Assembly: GCA_024704765.1 (NCBI GenBank)
Contig: JAKMXF010000199.1
Location: forward strand, 620,605 to 684,604
Direction: 5' to 3'
DNA from: Oopsacas minuta
Lineage: Eukaryota > Porifera > Hexactinellida > Lyssacinosida > Leucopsacidae
DNA: 64,000 bases
Under the pieces are notes generated by a model that was not told where the DNA came from, searched no databases, and saw nothing but the letters and a program-made list of their open reading frames with translations. Below are positions 25,573 to 36,871 of this stretch, piece by piece; position 1 is the stretch's first letter; the number at the start of each line of letters is the position of its first letter. The translations under genes and the position numbers were made by a program.

Positions 25573-27180
25573 TTTTAGTTAGTTTCGCAGATATGGGGTG
25601 GAGTAGTTTAAGAAATCTCAGAGACCAAAAAGTGAAATAGGAGCGAGTGTCATGAGAGTTGTTTGGAAATTTCATGACAATCTTGAGGTTGAGAATGATA
25701 GCTGACTGATAAAGAATCATTTAGTACCCTGCTAATGGTTCAGATATTGGTTCTCCTCTTCCATTGACTTCCCTGTCATCAGCTTTGACATTGCTAAAGG
25801 AAGTGCTGGGGTTACGAGAACGAAGAGAAACTATTGGCACTTCGATCATGCTAAACCCCTAAACTATATTTTAAAGGGAAGTATTTGATCGGAAATTCTA
25901 ATTAACCACAATTTTTCCAAACGAGAAGACCTTTACATATACTATTATTTTTACATATTCTAACTCATTGTAAAGAAAAACCCTACTTCAGGTAACAAAT
26001 CCTGGGACAAGATAGACCCAACTTCCCCGACTCTTTCCGGGGGGCAGGTTCCCCCGCCCCCCCTGCAACGATGCCTATGATTGGAAATATCTTTTTAGAC
26101 TTAACACATTAAAACTAAAATATTTGAAGTGAGTTATATGATATTTATAATGATAATGGAGTAAATGTAAACTAAATACTAATAATGGTAATTGGAAATA
26201 TAGAAAAGGTTTTAAAACCTGTAAAATTTTTTATCAAATTGCTGATGTGTGTAGGGAAAACCGCGAATAGTCGAGGGAATGAGTCACGAACAACAAAACA
26301 AAACAAAATACCATCCGAGAATAGTGGAAATCGGGTAAACTCGCAAACGACGAGGGCTGGCTACATACATAAACCAAAGTTCGCAGAAATATCCTTAGAC
26401 AAACGACACCGTTAACACGAATTAAGAAAAGATCTTGTCAATTGTTTAGTTTATATTAGTTGTTCTTAACTTGTTTGCCTCAGAACATTGTTAGGTGTGC
26501 CACTAAAATTCAATTTGTATAAAACGAATCTAGTCCTGCAGCTTTTATGGTCTAATTTTCTGGGCCTGTGGAGATGAAATTGTTCAAATTCAGGAAGAAT
26601 TAGAACTTTTACGAATATTCCATAAACAATGTATATCTATATTAATTTTGGGACAGCTGGTGAAATAATAATGAAGTAGGGCGATTCGCTTGCTCGGTCG
26701 CTGTGCGACAGCTTAGTGCTCTAGGTTAGCTTCACTATTAAACAGCTTAATTTTGTGGTGTTGGGTCACTCCGCACCAGAATCTACTCGGCACTAAGTAC
26801 CTCGAATTCAGAGAATAATTAAAATTTGAAGATATTATTATCCATGATCCATCCAAATTACATTCAATGGCCTTCTGTCTTGACAGTGGAGATGCTATGT
26901 CGCTTTTGGCTAGTATCTCGGCACTTGGTGTCTCTGGTATTTAGAATTCTGAAATTGGATTTTTTTGTACAGTCATGATCACGTAAAACCCTCAATGAGT
27001 CAGCTTTTAGGCTGGCTCATGAAGATCTTTAGAATTTTGTACTGCGGATTGTAAATATCCAAAAGTAACGATCAAATTATACAAATATTCATCAAATCGA
27101 AGATTAGCAGTGGAGCAATCGAAAAATGCTCTCTATTAAGATATCCAATCTCGCAACTTTAAAAATTAGGAATGTCCTTA
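25573..27180. other. Gap with hAT-end-like scraps
   Basis: No gene. A G/C-rich inverted stretch near 26035-26065 (ggggggcaggttcccccg) and the words ttgttcttaacttg near 26459 resemble hAT termini but have no partner. A repeat element at 26680-26850 is listed separately. Confidence 0.35.
26680..26850 (+). repeat. Dispersed repeat, copy of 62945-63130
   Basis: Shares an ordered set of words with 62945-63130: gcttgctcggtcgctg, attaaacag-ttaa-ttt, a core close to gctcgaattcagagaata, and an AT-rich tail. Many mismatches occur between the copies. No coding potential and no RNA polymerase III boxes that I can confirm. Confidence 0.5.
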
Positions 27181-27605
27181 AATTTCTGGTACAATTGCAG
27201 AATCTTACACCCCCCAACTTTTTTAATGTGGTCAAAAATCCCTATATGCACCGTTCAAGAACTCGTTGAGAGAAGTTGATAGAGCTAAAGAAATCCAAAA
27301 TCGGATTAAAATTGACAAAGTTACGAAATATTTACTCCCTAAGCCAAATCCTATGGGAAAAATTGTATTACTCACTATAGTCAAATTGTATTGATTTATA
27401 CATTACAATTACCATAGGAATGCTCATACTGTTGATATTGCGGTTATACACGCTTGTTACCCTACTCTTTCATGTTCATTTGTTTGCTATTCAGTGTATT
27501 TCACTGCAGGTAATTCTTGTTACTTTAAAGGAAAGCTGGTTATTACATAATTCTGTCTACAACACTAAATATACAATGCAACATTTCATTTCATATTTTA
27601 TACTA
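27181..27605 (+). repeat. Dispersed repeat A, uninterrupted copy (empty site)
   Basis: This 0.42-kb sequence is the reverse complement of 30360-32113 minus the 1.34-kb Tc1-like insertion there. It begins near ggtacaattgcagaatctta. It preserves the pre-insertion sequence at about 27492-27500, where the other copy has the element flanked by TA. A diverged third copy lies at 44490-44760. Confidence 0.88.
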
Positions 27606-28033
27606 TGGCACCTCGACAATTCGACCTAGTTAATCGAATTCCCGATATGACACATATATTTGCATATATTCTGTTTCCTAAAATGGTAGTTTAATTTGTA
27701 TTACTCACGCCAAGGCAAACCAATTTTGATCGTTCGTTTGTGTTCGTATCAATGCTAGAAACAATTCATGTACTATTTAATCGCATAGTTATGATCCAGC
27801 TTCTCTCCAGGTGCGTTAGTAATGTTGGAACAAAGTTTTCATGGGTTTCTACTTATGATAGTGGGCAGAATATTAAATAAATGACACCCCATGGCTGGAT
27901 ATAATACTATGGGGAGTAGTTATATTTGGAGTAACTAATTAGTATTGAGCTTTCTATACACTACTTTAACTACAAATCTACAATATAACAAGTACTGCTA
28001 CAAAAGAAACACCAAAGCAGAAGTATGGTACAG

Positions 28034-28977
28034 TTAGACAACTGGATATTGTTTCCTTATTTCCATGATAAGGTTGGAGAAACTAGCTTCTCCATATTTC
28101 TTCTGCCAACAAACTTCAGATAAGTGGGTATCTAATAGTATGGGGTTAGTAGTCATGCAATTTCTCAGTCATTTCTTCGCACCACCCCATGTACTCTCAA
28201 CTGTTTGCGTATGTACACCTGTAGTAGGGTCAACAAAATTGAGACTATGGTTGGCGGTGAGATGCTGAAAACTTGCAGCGGGGATAGAATTATACGATGC
28301 CCATTCGTCAGAAAGTATGGTAGTGCCCGAAGAATATATCACTGGATGAGAGGGACTAATGTTGCAGCCGACCTGTCTTGAACAGGTATCATAAAGATAT
28401 CTTTTGTCTCTCCATCTATTCCTCCAAATACCCATTGACCTGATAGCATACGACCTCTTGAATACTTTCGATGTCCAAACTTTGATTCATCTATTTCTAC
28501 AATATGCCCAGGCCCTCCAATTGGTTGAGGATTGACTAAGAATTCTTCAACACATAGGTCTCTGACGAAGTTCTTCCAGTCTGTTATAGTATGCTCTCCC
28601 CACCCCAGATTCTTGTGTAAAAAGGCAGTAGTTTGAAGATTATCGGCCCAGAAATAGAGAAATCCTACCAACTCAGTTAACGGTATATGAGCATCTTCAA
28701 AGAATGAGCCAATCCTCATCGAAGCGAATTTCTTGCATGACTTTTCCGGGCACCTCCACCCCTTTCCATCTGCAATACCTGAAAATGTTCCGGGTCTCAT
28801 AATTCTACCGCATTTGCACATCATCCCGGTAGCTAAAAGTCCGTTACTTTTGAGCCATGCTATACAAGTATCTTCATCAATAATGATATTACGAAAAAGT
28901 TGTTTTAAGGTCATTTCTTCAATAACTGGAAATATTGTAGGAACCAGCAGAGGTTGAAACGATGGAGCAACTGCCAT
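28034..28977 (-). pseudogene. Merlin (IS1595/ISXO2-like) transposase
   Basis: Starts at an ATG at 28977. Residues 50-80 form a zinc ribbon (MCKCGRIM, then WRCPEKSCKKF). The catalytic domain has VEIDESKFGHRKYSRGR with the first aspartate, GQWVFGGIDGE, and VQDRSAATL. A TGA and a frameshift near 28340-28360 interrupt it. It resumes with TILSDEWASYNSI (second aspartate), HSLNFVDPTTGVHTQTVEST (catalytic glutamate) and WGGAKK, then a TGA, then a Merlin-like tail ending IRKQYPVV. Merlin belongs to the eukaryotic relatives of bacterial IS1595. I could not place the short terminal repeats. Damage is light. Confidence 0.9.
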
Positions 28978-30094
28978 TAAGGGTTTTATAATAGAAATAT
29001 CACAACTCGAATAATTAGGATTTGTTAGTTATATTTCCCTGATATTCCTTTTATACTTGACTTAAGATTGATCGAAATACATTGTATGATCGTTTGGAAT
29101 GTATTCTTTAAGTATAGGTAATAATTACATGTGGTTTGCATGCCACTTTCCTAAACCATTTGTTGTTCAACTCAGTAACCAGCAAACAGCATTCCAATTA
29201 TACTAAATTTTGTATGTAATAGATACTGGTATAACTATGAACACATCAACAAATCTATACAATAGAAATTACATCTGAAACCACATATTTTTACCACACT
29301 TCTCATGTTTAATCTCAAACATATTTACCATATTTTAGGTGATTGTTGGTTGTAAAAAAAATTTATGTAAATAATCCTATAATCAAATAACTTTCTCATT
29401 CGGATCGTTATATTGTCTTCCGATAACAATAACTAGTAAATGAATTTGATTTGGCCACATTGATCTCAAATTAAGCGATGTACCTAGTACGTAGCTTATT
29501 ACAACTTCCTAAATCAAGAGAAAATCGTCTTGAGTGAGTTACTAATTCCGCTCGATTACCTAAATTTGTCCTAATTAAGTGGAGTTGACTGTCTAATAAT
29601 ACTGGCATTGTAGGGACGTAGGAATCACAAACTTACTGTTGCAGCATTCATCACATCTCACCATTAATATACATTGCTAATTATTGGTTCGGAGCGACCG
29701 CCGAACCTGTTACACGACCCCATAAGGCCCAGTACTGTAAACTTCCGTTATAAGCTAACATCAATTATATGACTAAACTCACGCTATAACAAAGTGATTC
29801 ACAAACCTCCTCCAGCTTGAAAGTATTGATCTTACTCCGCATATATCCTAATGCTGCAGATCACGAAATGTAGCCGGGTTCCGTACCAGTCCAGAACACT
29901 TCGTTATAATGAGAATGTGTTGCAGTTACAAACTGATTACACTTGCTCAAGTTTATCTATAATAGACATTTGACCCCGCACATTTGGTTCAGGCAAGAAA
30001 TACCACCCGTATTATATTAGCTATCCAAAACTTGATACTTTTGCTCTGCACTGGCTAAACATTATCGGGATATTACAGGGCAAGTGTCAACCCC
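28978..30094. other. AT-rich gap, nothing recognised
   Basis: Contains no supported gene. The word tactgtaaacttccgttata near 29735 is weakly like a pogo-type end, without a convincing partner. Confidence 0.35.
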
Positions 30095-30318
30095 ACACTT
30101 ACCAACATGAGTGAAGATAAAATGCGGGACAGAAGGGGCTAATTGAGCGGGACATCGTCGGATGCAGCATATTTGTATTAGACTGGACTACAAAATAGAT
30201 GGACAATTAAGGGTTTTGTCAAGTTTTGGCTGGACATTAGCCTCATTGGCAGTCAACACATATTCGAGGCGAGTAATCGTGGTGTCCCGCCAACCAACGG
30301 AACAGTTGGCAAGTATGG
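30095..30318 (+). repeat. MITE-like repeat, copy 2 (partner at 16005)
   Basis: Left edge cacttaccaacatgag and right edge gttggcaagtatgg form an imperfect inverted repeat. The interior shares atattagact-gacta-aaa, ggacaattaagg and a cattagcctca-like stretch with copy 1. This copy is about 30 bp longer. Confidence 0.6.
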
Positions 30319-30475
30319 TACGTTTGAACGACTTCACATACAGGATGCAATTTAGTTGCATGCATAATATGAAATGAAATGTTGCATTGTATATTTAGGG
30401 TTGCAGACAGAATTATGTAATAACCAGCTTTCCTTTAAAGTAACAAGAATTACCTGCAGTGAAATACACTGAATA

Positions 30476-31811
30476 ACGGGTGAGCACTAAAAAATTAGAC
30501 AAATATTATCTTGTTTGAGCATGTATCAATTATCAACAGAGTATTGTATAATTCGATCATATTTGTTTAGTTACATTTTAATTTAGCTAGAACTCAATGG
30601 ATCGCTGCTAATGGGCCATTGTCTGCAGATTTTCGGATATTCTTCTTGACACTTGAAAATAGCATTTGGACAATTGAAAATTCCACTTGCCTGATTGATT
30701 TCCGAATCCTTTGCTTCAACATTCTGAAGGATTTAGCTTCCCACCCACCTTCATAAACTTTGGATTTCAAATAACCCCAGAAATCCTCAATTGGCCTTAA
30801 TTGAGGTGTATTAGGAGGGTTAGCAGATTTTGGAATATATGGGATATTTAGATCTTCAAAAAGTTTAAGCGTATCTTTCGCATAATGGCTACTTGCTAGA
30901 TCAGGCCAGAAGTAATATTTACCCTCATCATGAAACTTTTCTAAGAAAGGAATTAGATGCTTTTTTATGCATTGATTTCGGTAAATTTCGCCAGTAATTG
31001 AAAGATTCCGAGGACATAAGTATGGCTCTGATATGCCTTCTTTAGAAATTGCTAACCAAATTAAGAGTTTAGGTGGGTACTTGGATTTACGAATATAACT
31101 GATTCTAGGATTCAGAGACTTGGCTGAGAGAGATTCTGAAATATAATAACCCTTATTGACATTGATATTATCATCCTTTAGTCCGAAATACGATTCGTCA
31201 TCCATTACAATTTGAGTTGTGCTTGATGGGGGAAAAAGTCTCTCCGTAATTTTAGACACCTGGACTTAGCCCTCAATTCTTGTTCGGGTTTGCTATCTGG
31301 GACTCGCTTACGTTTACGATATGTAGCACCATTCTCTTTGATAATCTTACGAACATATGATTGAGAGATATCGAATTTTCGAGCCATTTTTCTGGTGGAG
31401 ACTCCTACTTTATTGCTAATTTTGCACAAGAGAGATCGCCGGAGCCTCTTGGGCATTTTGACAGACTTGCGACCGCTACCCAACTTCCTGTTTAGGGTTC
31501 CTCTATTCTTGATAGTAGAAATGATGTTGTAGATAGTAGATCTTGCGATTCCAAACGCCAAAAAATGCTTAACTGTATAAGAAATCCCATGGTCATAATT
31601 TTTACGAAAAAATTGTCCAATAATGTGTCGCCGTTGTGTCACTTTCAAATGATCCATCTCCAGATGCTATGTTCTAAAATAATCGAAAAATGGTTTGAAT
31701 TTGAAATCTATATACAAATACTGCATTGGTGAACAAAGATTTATGAATTTGTAAATATCTCGTTGTTATGGTGGACTATAAAATATGTCTAAAATTTTAG
31801 TGCTCACCCGT
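30476..31811 (-). mobile_element. Tc1-like (IS630 superfamily) element, young insertion
   Basis: Terminal repeats are acgggtgagcactaaaa at both ends (perfect for 17 bp, then partial to about 33 bp). TA flanks both ends (30474-30475 and 31812-31813). The related uninterrupted copy of the host repeat at 27181-27605 has the empty site with a single TA, so the insertion and its boundaries are directly demonstrated. Length is 1336 bp. Confidence 0.96.
30594..31657 (-). pseudogene. IS630/Tc1 superfamily transposase, one frameshift
   Basis: The first 150 codons from an ATG at 31657 form a double helix-turn-helix DNA-binding region with an intervening GRKSVKMPKRLRR and KFDISQSYVRKIIKENG. The remainder, from about 31259 to 30594, is in another frame and overlaps it, so a single 1-base indel near 31250 separates them. 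The catalytic part has IVMDDESYFG (first aspartate), YYFWPDLASSHYAKDTL (second) and LRPIEDFWGYLKSKVY, giving about 37 residues between the second aspartate and the glutamate. That spacing and the RPIEDFW motif separate it from the D34D mariners here. Apart from the one shift it looks intact; a sequencing error is possible. Confidence 0.9.
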
Positions 31812-32347
31812 TAGCAAACAAATGAGCATGAAAGAGTAGAGTAACAAGCGTGTATAACCGCAATATCAACAGTATGAGCATTCCTATGGTAATTGAATGT
31901 ATAAATCAATACAATTTGACTATAGTGAGTAATACAATTTTTCCCATAGGATTTGGCTTAGGGAGTAAATTTTTCGTAACTTTGTCAATTTTAATCCGAT
32001 TTGGATTTCTTTAGCTCTATCAACTTCTCTCAACGAGTTTTGAACGGTGCATATAGGGATTTTTGACCACATTAAAAAAGTTGGGGGTGTAAGATTCTGC
32101 AATTGTACCAAATTTCTTTGGGAGACTTCGTCTCGGCCTTTTCTATTAACCGAAAAGACCGGGAGAATGTGTTATTTTATGAGGTCAAACAATCTCGATT
32201 GGTATGTTGCAAAATTTTAATGTTCCTTATCGTACGAACGTTACACTTCGGCCTTAATCGGTTAAGTAGCCGTGAGTGGAATTTATTAACGAAAATCCGC
32301 ATTTCTAATTTTTGATCTCTAGTTTAGCTATCCTTTTGAACATTATT

Positions 32348-33304
32348 ATGGCATGTCAGGGATCTCAAAGTGATAAGCTCTCTTGCCCTCAGCACCCTAA
32401 TGCAATATTAGTAGAAGATTATAGAGCTGGAGATATGATCTGTCCTCTCTGTGGTATGGTTATAGGAGACAGAGTTGTGGATGTTGGAACAGAGTGGCGC
32501 ACTTTCACTGGTGATCTTGGAGTGAAAGATCGTTCACGTGTTGGCGCTGCCGAAAGTAGTTTACTCAAAAGTGGCGGGGAACTTACGACTGTTATGGATA
32601 TTTCTTATGGCCAGAACGAGCAGTACGCATCATGGGCTATTAATTCAAATAGTGCAGGAGCCACAGATAAAGGTTTGAAAAATGGCCTAAGGGAAATTTC
32701 AATTATGGCGGATCGTATACGTCTCCCTAAAGTTATTATTGATCAGGCACAAACTCTCTTTCACCAAGTTCATGATGAAAAATTAATCAGAGGTCGCTCA
32801 TATGATGCGGTTGCAGCTGCATGTTTATTTATTGCATGTAGACAGGAAGATGTCCCGCGTTCGTTTAAAGAGATTTGTAGTATATCTCGTTTTAACAAGA
32901 AAGATATTGGCCGTTGCTTTAAGCATCTCAAACGTGTTTTGCCCCAATTTGCCCAACCAGGTAGCAATGCTCCAGCTAATAGTCCAGAAAAATTCATGTC
33001 ACGTTTTTGTTCTAATCTAGGTCTTCCCAGCAATGTTGAAAAGATGGCCACACATATTGCCCAAAGCGCTGAAAAAAGGAATATAGCTCCTGGTAGAGTC
33101 TACCTTTCCATATATGCAACTGCCATTTATATGGCTGCAATAGTCACAGGATTTAAAAAATCTGTAAAAGAAATACATGATGCTGTGGGTGTTGCTGAAG
33201 GAACAATTCGCCATATATATAAGGAAGTTTACCGTCATAGGGTAGACATTTTCCCTGATTCAATTCAATTTAAAGAAGCAGTAATTAATTTACCCTTACC
33301 CTAA
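32348..33304 (+). CDS. GTF2B: General transcription factor IIB (TFIIB), single exon
   Basis: A 318-residue protein from ATG 32348, close to the 316 residues of human TFIIB. TFIIB bridges TBP at the promoter to RNA polymerase II and positions the start site in the nucleus. Visible features are the zinc ribbon (Cys13, His16, Cys32, Cys35) and the strongly conserved AILVEDYRAGDMICPLCG. The B-reader/linker follows, then two cyclin folds with ADRIRLPKVIIDQAQTLF, ACLFIACRQEDVPR-FKEI and the second-repeat motif NLGLPSNVEKMATHIA. The frame is uninterrupted. An in-frame extension upstream lacks an ATG, so 32348 is the start. A pyrimidine-rich stretch ending in AG at 32321-32322 could be a 5' UTR splice acceptor. 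An intact frame without coding introns could be the normal gene or a working retrocopy. Confidence 0.96.
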   Translation: MACQGSQSDKLSCPQHPNAILVEDYRAGDMICPLCGMVIGDRVVDVGTEWRTFTGDLGVKDRSRVGAAESSLLKSGGELTTVMDISYGQNEQYASWAINSNSAGATDKGLKNGLREISIMADRIRLPKVIIDQAQTLFHQVHDEKLIRGRSYDAVAAACLFIACRQEDVPRSFKEICSISRFNKKDIGRCFKHLKRVLPQFAQPGSNAPANSPEKFMSRFCSNLGLPSNVEKMATHIAQSAEKRNIAPGRVYLSIYATAIYMAAIVTGFKKSVKEIHDAVGVAEGTIRHIYKEVYRHRVDIFPDSIQFKEAVINLPLP

Positions 33305-33429
33305 TAGAAAATCTTTTTTTCTACTTATTTATTCTTTTTACCTGTTTTGTGAATATTATGAAGTTTTATCTACAGTATTCTAACTTCAATTGAATTTGGA
33401 ATTTGATTTTTCCCTATCATAGTTAACAG

Positions 33430-33435
33430 AATAAA
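33430..33435 (+). promoter_or_regulatory. Possible polyadenylation signal of TFIIB
   Basis: AATAAA occurs 125 bp past the TFIIB stop codon, at a plausible distance for a short 3' UTR. Such hexamers are common in AT-rich DNA, so this is only a candidate. Confidence 0.4.
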
Positions 33436-33616
33436 TTCATGTGATGGAAATTTACACGATTTTGCAGCTTATCGTTTTCATATACTTGAAATTCTCTCCT
33501 TTGAGAATGTATATAATTACATGAAATTGTCGCGAATATATTTTTGAAAATAATTCAATTCTTTTTCCACCTCCGCACTTCGCTTCCAACGTCGCTGCCC
33601 GACAGGCAGCTTACTG

Positions 33617-33694
33617 TGGTTTGCACGTTAGGAATTGATTGAAGAAGCTAGAATACCATTAAGTTTCTTCAATCAATTCCTAACATACAAACTA
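33617..33694. repeat. Strong hairpin with perfect 20-bp stem
   Basis: Arms 33627-33646 and 33665-33684 (gttaggaattgattgaagaa and its exact complement) enclose an 18-base loop. Pairing extends outward imperfectly to about 29 bp. Size and shape are like an animal pre-miRNA, but it could equally be a tiny inverted-repeat relic. Confidence 0.7.
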
Positions 33695-36161
33695 GGGGTT
33701 ATCCAGTAATTTCTGGCTGCGGCACTTTTCTTGCAAGGGCTCGCCTGACACGGCACTTTTGTGTACCGTAACAATTTGATACTATACAAATTTGAATCTT
33801 GCGGTCGGCACCTTTATGGTCGCTGAACTGTTACTTCTAGGTGCCCGCTAAGCACCTAGATAATACCTTGAATTGCAAACATATATACAGATTAATTGTG
33901 TTTTAATAGTATTAATCGTTGGTTCCCAATCGGACGGAATTAAGCTATTGGTTGGGATAAATGTAGGCATCTCAAAGGGGTCGTGAGTCTCACGATTTCG
34001 GGCCTACAAATACTGCATAATCCCTGGTCTTTCCATTAGAAAACTATCAGGTTGTCCTACCTTCGTACAGTACCTCGTCGAGGATTTTTGACCGCGGAGT
34101 GATTAGAATTTGGCGAAACCCGAGAATTTAAAGAACATCCGTAACTATACTCCCCAGAATTCTTAAATAAGAAAGAATTAGTCATTATGTTATGAAATGT
34201 ATTGGCATATTTCTATTATAGCACAACTAAGTTTATATGCCATGCTCTTCATTATAAAGTGAACATCTTATTTGTGTATTTATGAACAATTCTGGTAATA
34301 GCTGAAATTTATACCTCTTGTCCTCTACATTTGCTTTAACAAAGGGGTTCTGAACCTTTTTACCTTCGTGGCCAATCTATGTTGCTGCAGATAAACCCTT
34401 GGCCAACTACATTACTATGACAATACAATTTACTAATGATGCTTTATTTACTAGTAATTATCAAGAATCATTGAGAATAGGTATTGTAAATATAGATTAA
34501 GGAATTCTGTCACGAAATTCTATTATTCCCCACTAAAATCCAGGATATAATACTAACAATATCATATTCACTCATGTTATTAGTATGAATCATCTTCCTT
34601 ATGCTACTAGATAGTTTATACTACATCACATAAGTTATATCCTACCATGGCTATATTCTACATAAATTTAATTTATCATAAATATTCACGGTATTTAATA
34701 TTTTCTTAGTTTTAATAACTTTCGCAAATTTTTCCTCGTGAAGGTTTCTGCCTAACGCACCTATTCTTTATTATACCTCAACTGTAATTATGCGTTGTAA
34801 TCGAAGACACCATTTTGTTTAACTCATCTTGCTTATTCTTAATTTTAGGAAGTATAATAAGGATATGACTCATAAGCGTGCTATAATTATGGTTTATATA
34901 GATTTTTTACATATTTACGTTATCTCCTTTATTAAGATATATTATTTAAAGGCCCTATGATGTTGTCAATAGTATTGTTTCTTAAAATATAATTGTTGAC
35001 TACACTGATTTGAACTCCCTTTTACAAAAATATTTTAATTATCATTCACAGTAATTGAAAATGAAAATCTCACTCAAAGTATTTATATTTTCTCTAATTT
35101 AATGTTCTTATCCATAGTACAAATAATGTTAAATATATTTTCTAAAGTTATGGTTGTATTTAGTAACATAATTATTTAAGGAATTGTTGAGTACTAAGAG
35201 CATAGCAATTTCCAACCCGTAGTCCCCCTTGATGGTCCACGGACAACAGCAGAGGCCACGAGATCTATTGCAGTGCATGGAAGGGAGTGCACAGAATGTG
35301 TTAAAGTAAAATTTGGAGGTTCATGGGTGAAACAGGTAGTACATTTATTCATTGTGTGTGCGGAAGTCCCTGGCTTCCTAGTTTGTGAGCAACAGTGGCT
35401 AATACTCTGGGACATCCAGTATATCTCGATTCTTGCTCCGTTTATGCTACGAGTTTATTGTCATATTGCTGACCCATGAGTAGAATTACGCATGCTCAGT
35501 GTTCTCAACTCTCACAACTTAGGACCAACAAAGGTTCTAAGGGTGGGATGGTTGACAAACGGGACACTATTAGCCTAGGGTTTGAGAATCCTACCCCGGC
35601 CTGGCAGTTCCAGGATTTGTATGCCAAATCCCAGAACCCCCTCAATGGGGGCAAATCAATGTTTCATGAATTAGAGGGAGGCATAGTTTGTAGTTAAAGT
35701 GCATATCATGACCATAGCTCGGGGGGGTATTTTTCCGCCCTCAAATCATCTAGATAAAACTCTACCTCTGTCTACCAATATTACAGAATCCCTAATCTTT
35801 TCACAGAAAATAATACTTAAGTGTACATCTCACGATAGAATGGTTATATTTTTGAAGAATCTCACGATTCGAAAGGTTTCCAGGTTGAGTGCCCTGCATA
35901 CTTCCCAACCAAATCCCAAACCCACAATACTGACATTTCTTAGTTTTTGGAGGGAACTATCACAGGAGAATCGGAACGAATAGGAGGAATCTTAGCGCCA
36001 ATGTTGAGACTGTGGCAAGTGCAAATATGGGATTATGATTATTTGAATTTACAAGAGATTGTGTATCTGATCCTCAATTAGAAACTTTGCATTGTCTCAG
36101 ATGACGGCCAGTGATTCATCTAGTCCAAATTATGAAGAACATGTCCTCAAAGACCCGGTGA
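33695..36161. other. Gap; one nested small hairpin, otherwise unassigned
   Basis: A nested palindrome lies at 33962-34008 (outer tgtaggc/gcctaca, inner tcgtgag/ctcacga). Near 34345 aggggttctgaacctttt looks like an isolated hAT end. Short + strand frames from 35273 to 35983 have no recognisable domain. Confidence 0.35.
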
Positions 36162-36344
36162 TTTTACCTCTGGCCCCGACTCCAGGAATCAGATGTAGAA
36201 CATATTTCCTTACCTTCAGTGACAGCCCTGGATACCACCTCACCTCCTGTACCTCCCATGGATACCCCCATACATGTAGGCTCCTTTCTACCGGAATCTA
36301 CCACTTCTGAGGCACCAATTATGGTCAATCCAAACTATCCAGGG
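36162..36344 (+). pseudogene. Possible 5' part of the Mutator-like gene, left of the hAT
   Basis: About 60 open codons rich in Pro, Ser and Thr (TTSPPVPPMDTPIHVGSF) end exactly at the hAT target site. With the hAT and one 8-bp copy removed, the frame continues about 24 codons into 39610 onward, close to the AT-hook GRGRPRK of the Mutator-like remnant. This is suggestive only; low-complexity sequence gives no family match. Confidence 0.35.
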
Positions 36345-36513
36345 TAGGGATGTCCTGCTCTAATTATAAGTATGGGAGCGGTAATTCAAATCTCAATTTC
36401 AATTGAATATATCCTAATTTCTAATACAAAATTCAAGCAATATACCGTAATTGAATTAATAAGATAAGTATGAGTAATATCAAAGGTTTAGTAGTAAATC
36501 TGAAAATAGAGTT

Positions 36514-36830
36514 CTAACAAGTGATTGAGTACCCAAAATTATTTAACCAATAATACTGCCAAATTTCTTCGTGTTTATGGGGCTCAGAAATTTTGGATTT
36601 CAATCCATGGATCTCTGTTGCTGAATTATGGTGCAAGAGCCAAGATTTAGAATATTCCAATGGTCTCCAACTAGTCAGTGGTGGACCATTAAGCTGGATA
36701 AACAGCAAAGAAGAGACGTGTTCTATTGTAAGCCGGTTTCGTTTCTCATCCAATATGATATTCATTTAACTGAACCCCCTTTCGCATTCAGATGAGTTGC
36801 ATGGAATAACTTCTACGATATATTCACGGC
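36514..36830 (-). pseudogene. hAT transposase C-terminal dimerisation region
   Basis: On the - strand, IPCNSSECERGFS is followed after one stop by MNIILDEKRNRLTIEHVSSL, then FIQLNGPPL and YSKSWLLHHNSA. This is the conserved C-terminus of hAT transposases. The catalytic domain is absent from the element, so it was lost before or during the history of the nested insertion. Confidence 0.85.
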
Positions 36831-36871
36831 GCTATAAAGTAAACATTTGCTCTCTCAACTCGACTTAATTA

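Larger units (their letters stand above)
30360..32113 (-). repeat. Dispersed repeat A, copy interrupted by a Tc1-like element
   Basis: Left part 30360-30475 and right part 31812-32113 together match 27181-27605 on the opposite strand. The break falls exactly at the element's TA target copies. The repeat ends about 235 bp upstream of the TFIIB start codon. Confidence 0.88.

Noticed and set aside
26185-26415. 76-codon + strand open frame
   Set aside because: Low-complexity Asn/Lys/Arg composition, no domain and no coding neighbours.
31920-32111. 63-codon - strand frame near TFIIB
   Set aside because: It is part of non-coding dispersed repeat A, and the equivalent stretch in the other copy is broken.
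33962-34008. Nested palindrome resembling a tRNA acceptor and arm
   Set aside because: Only 47 bases long, with no recognisable A or B box and no anticodon arm of tRNA size.
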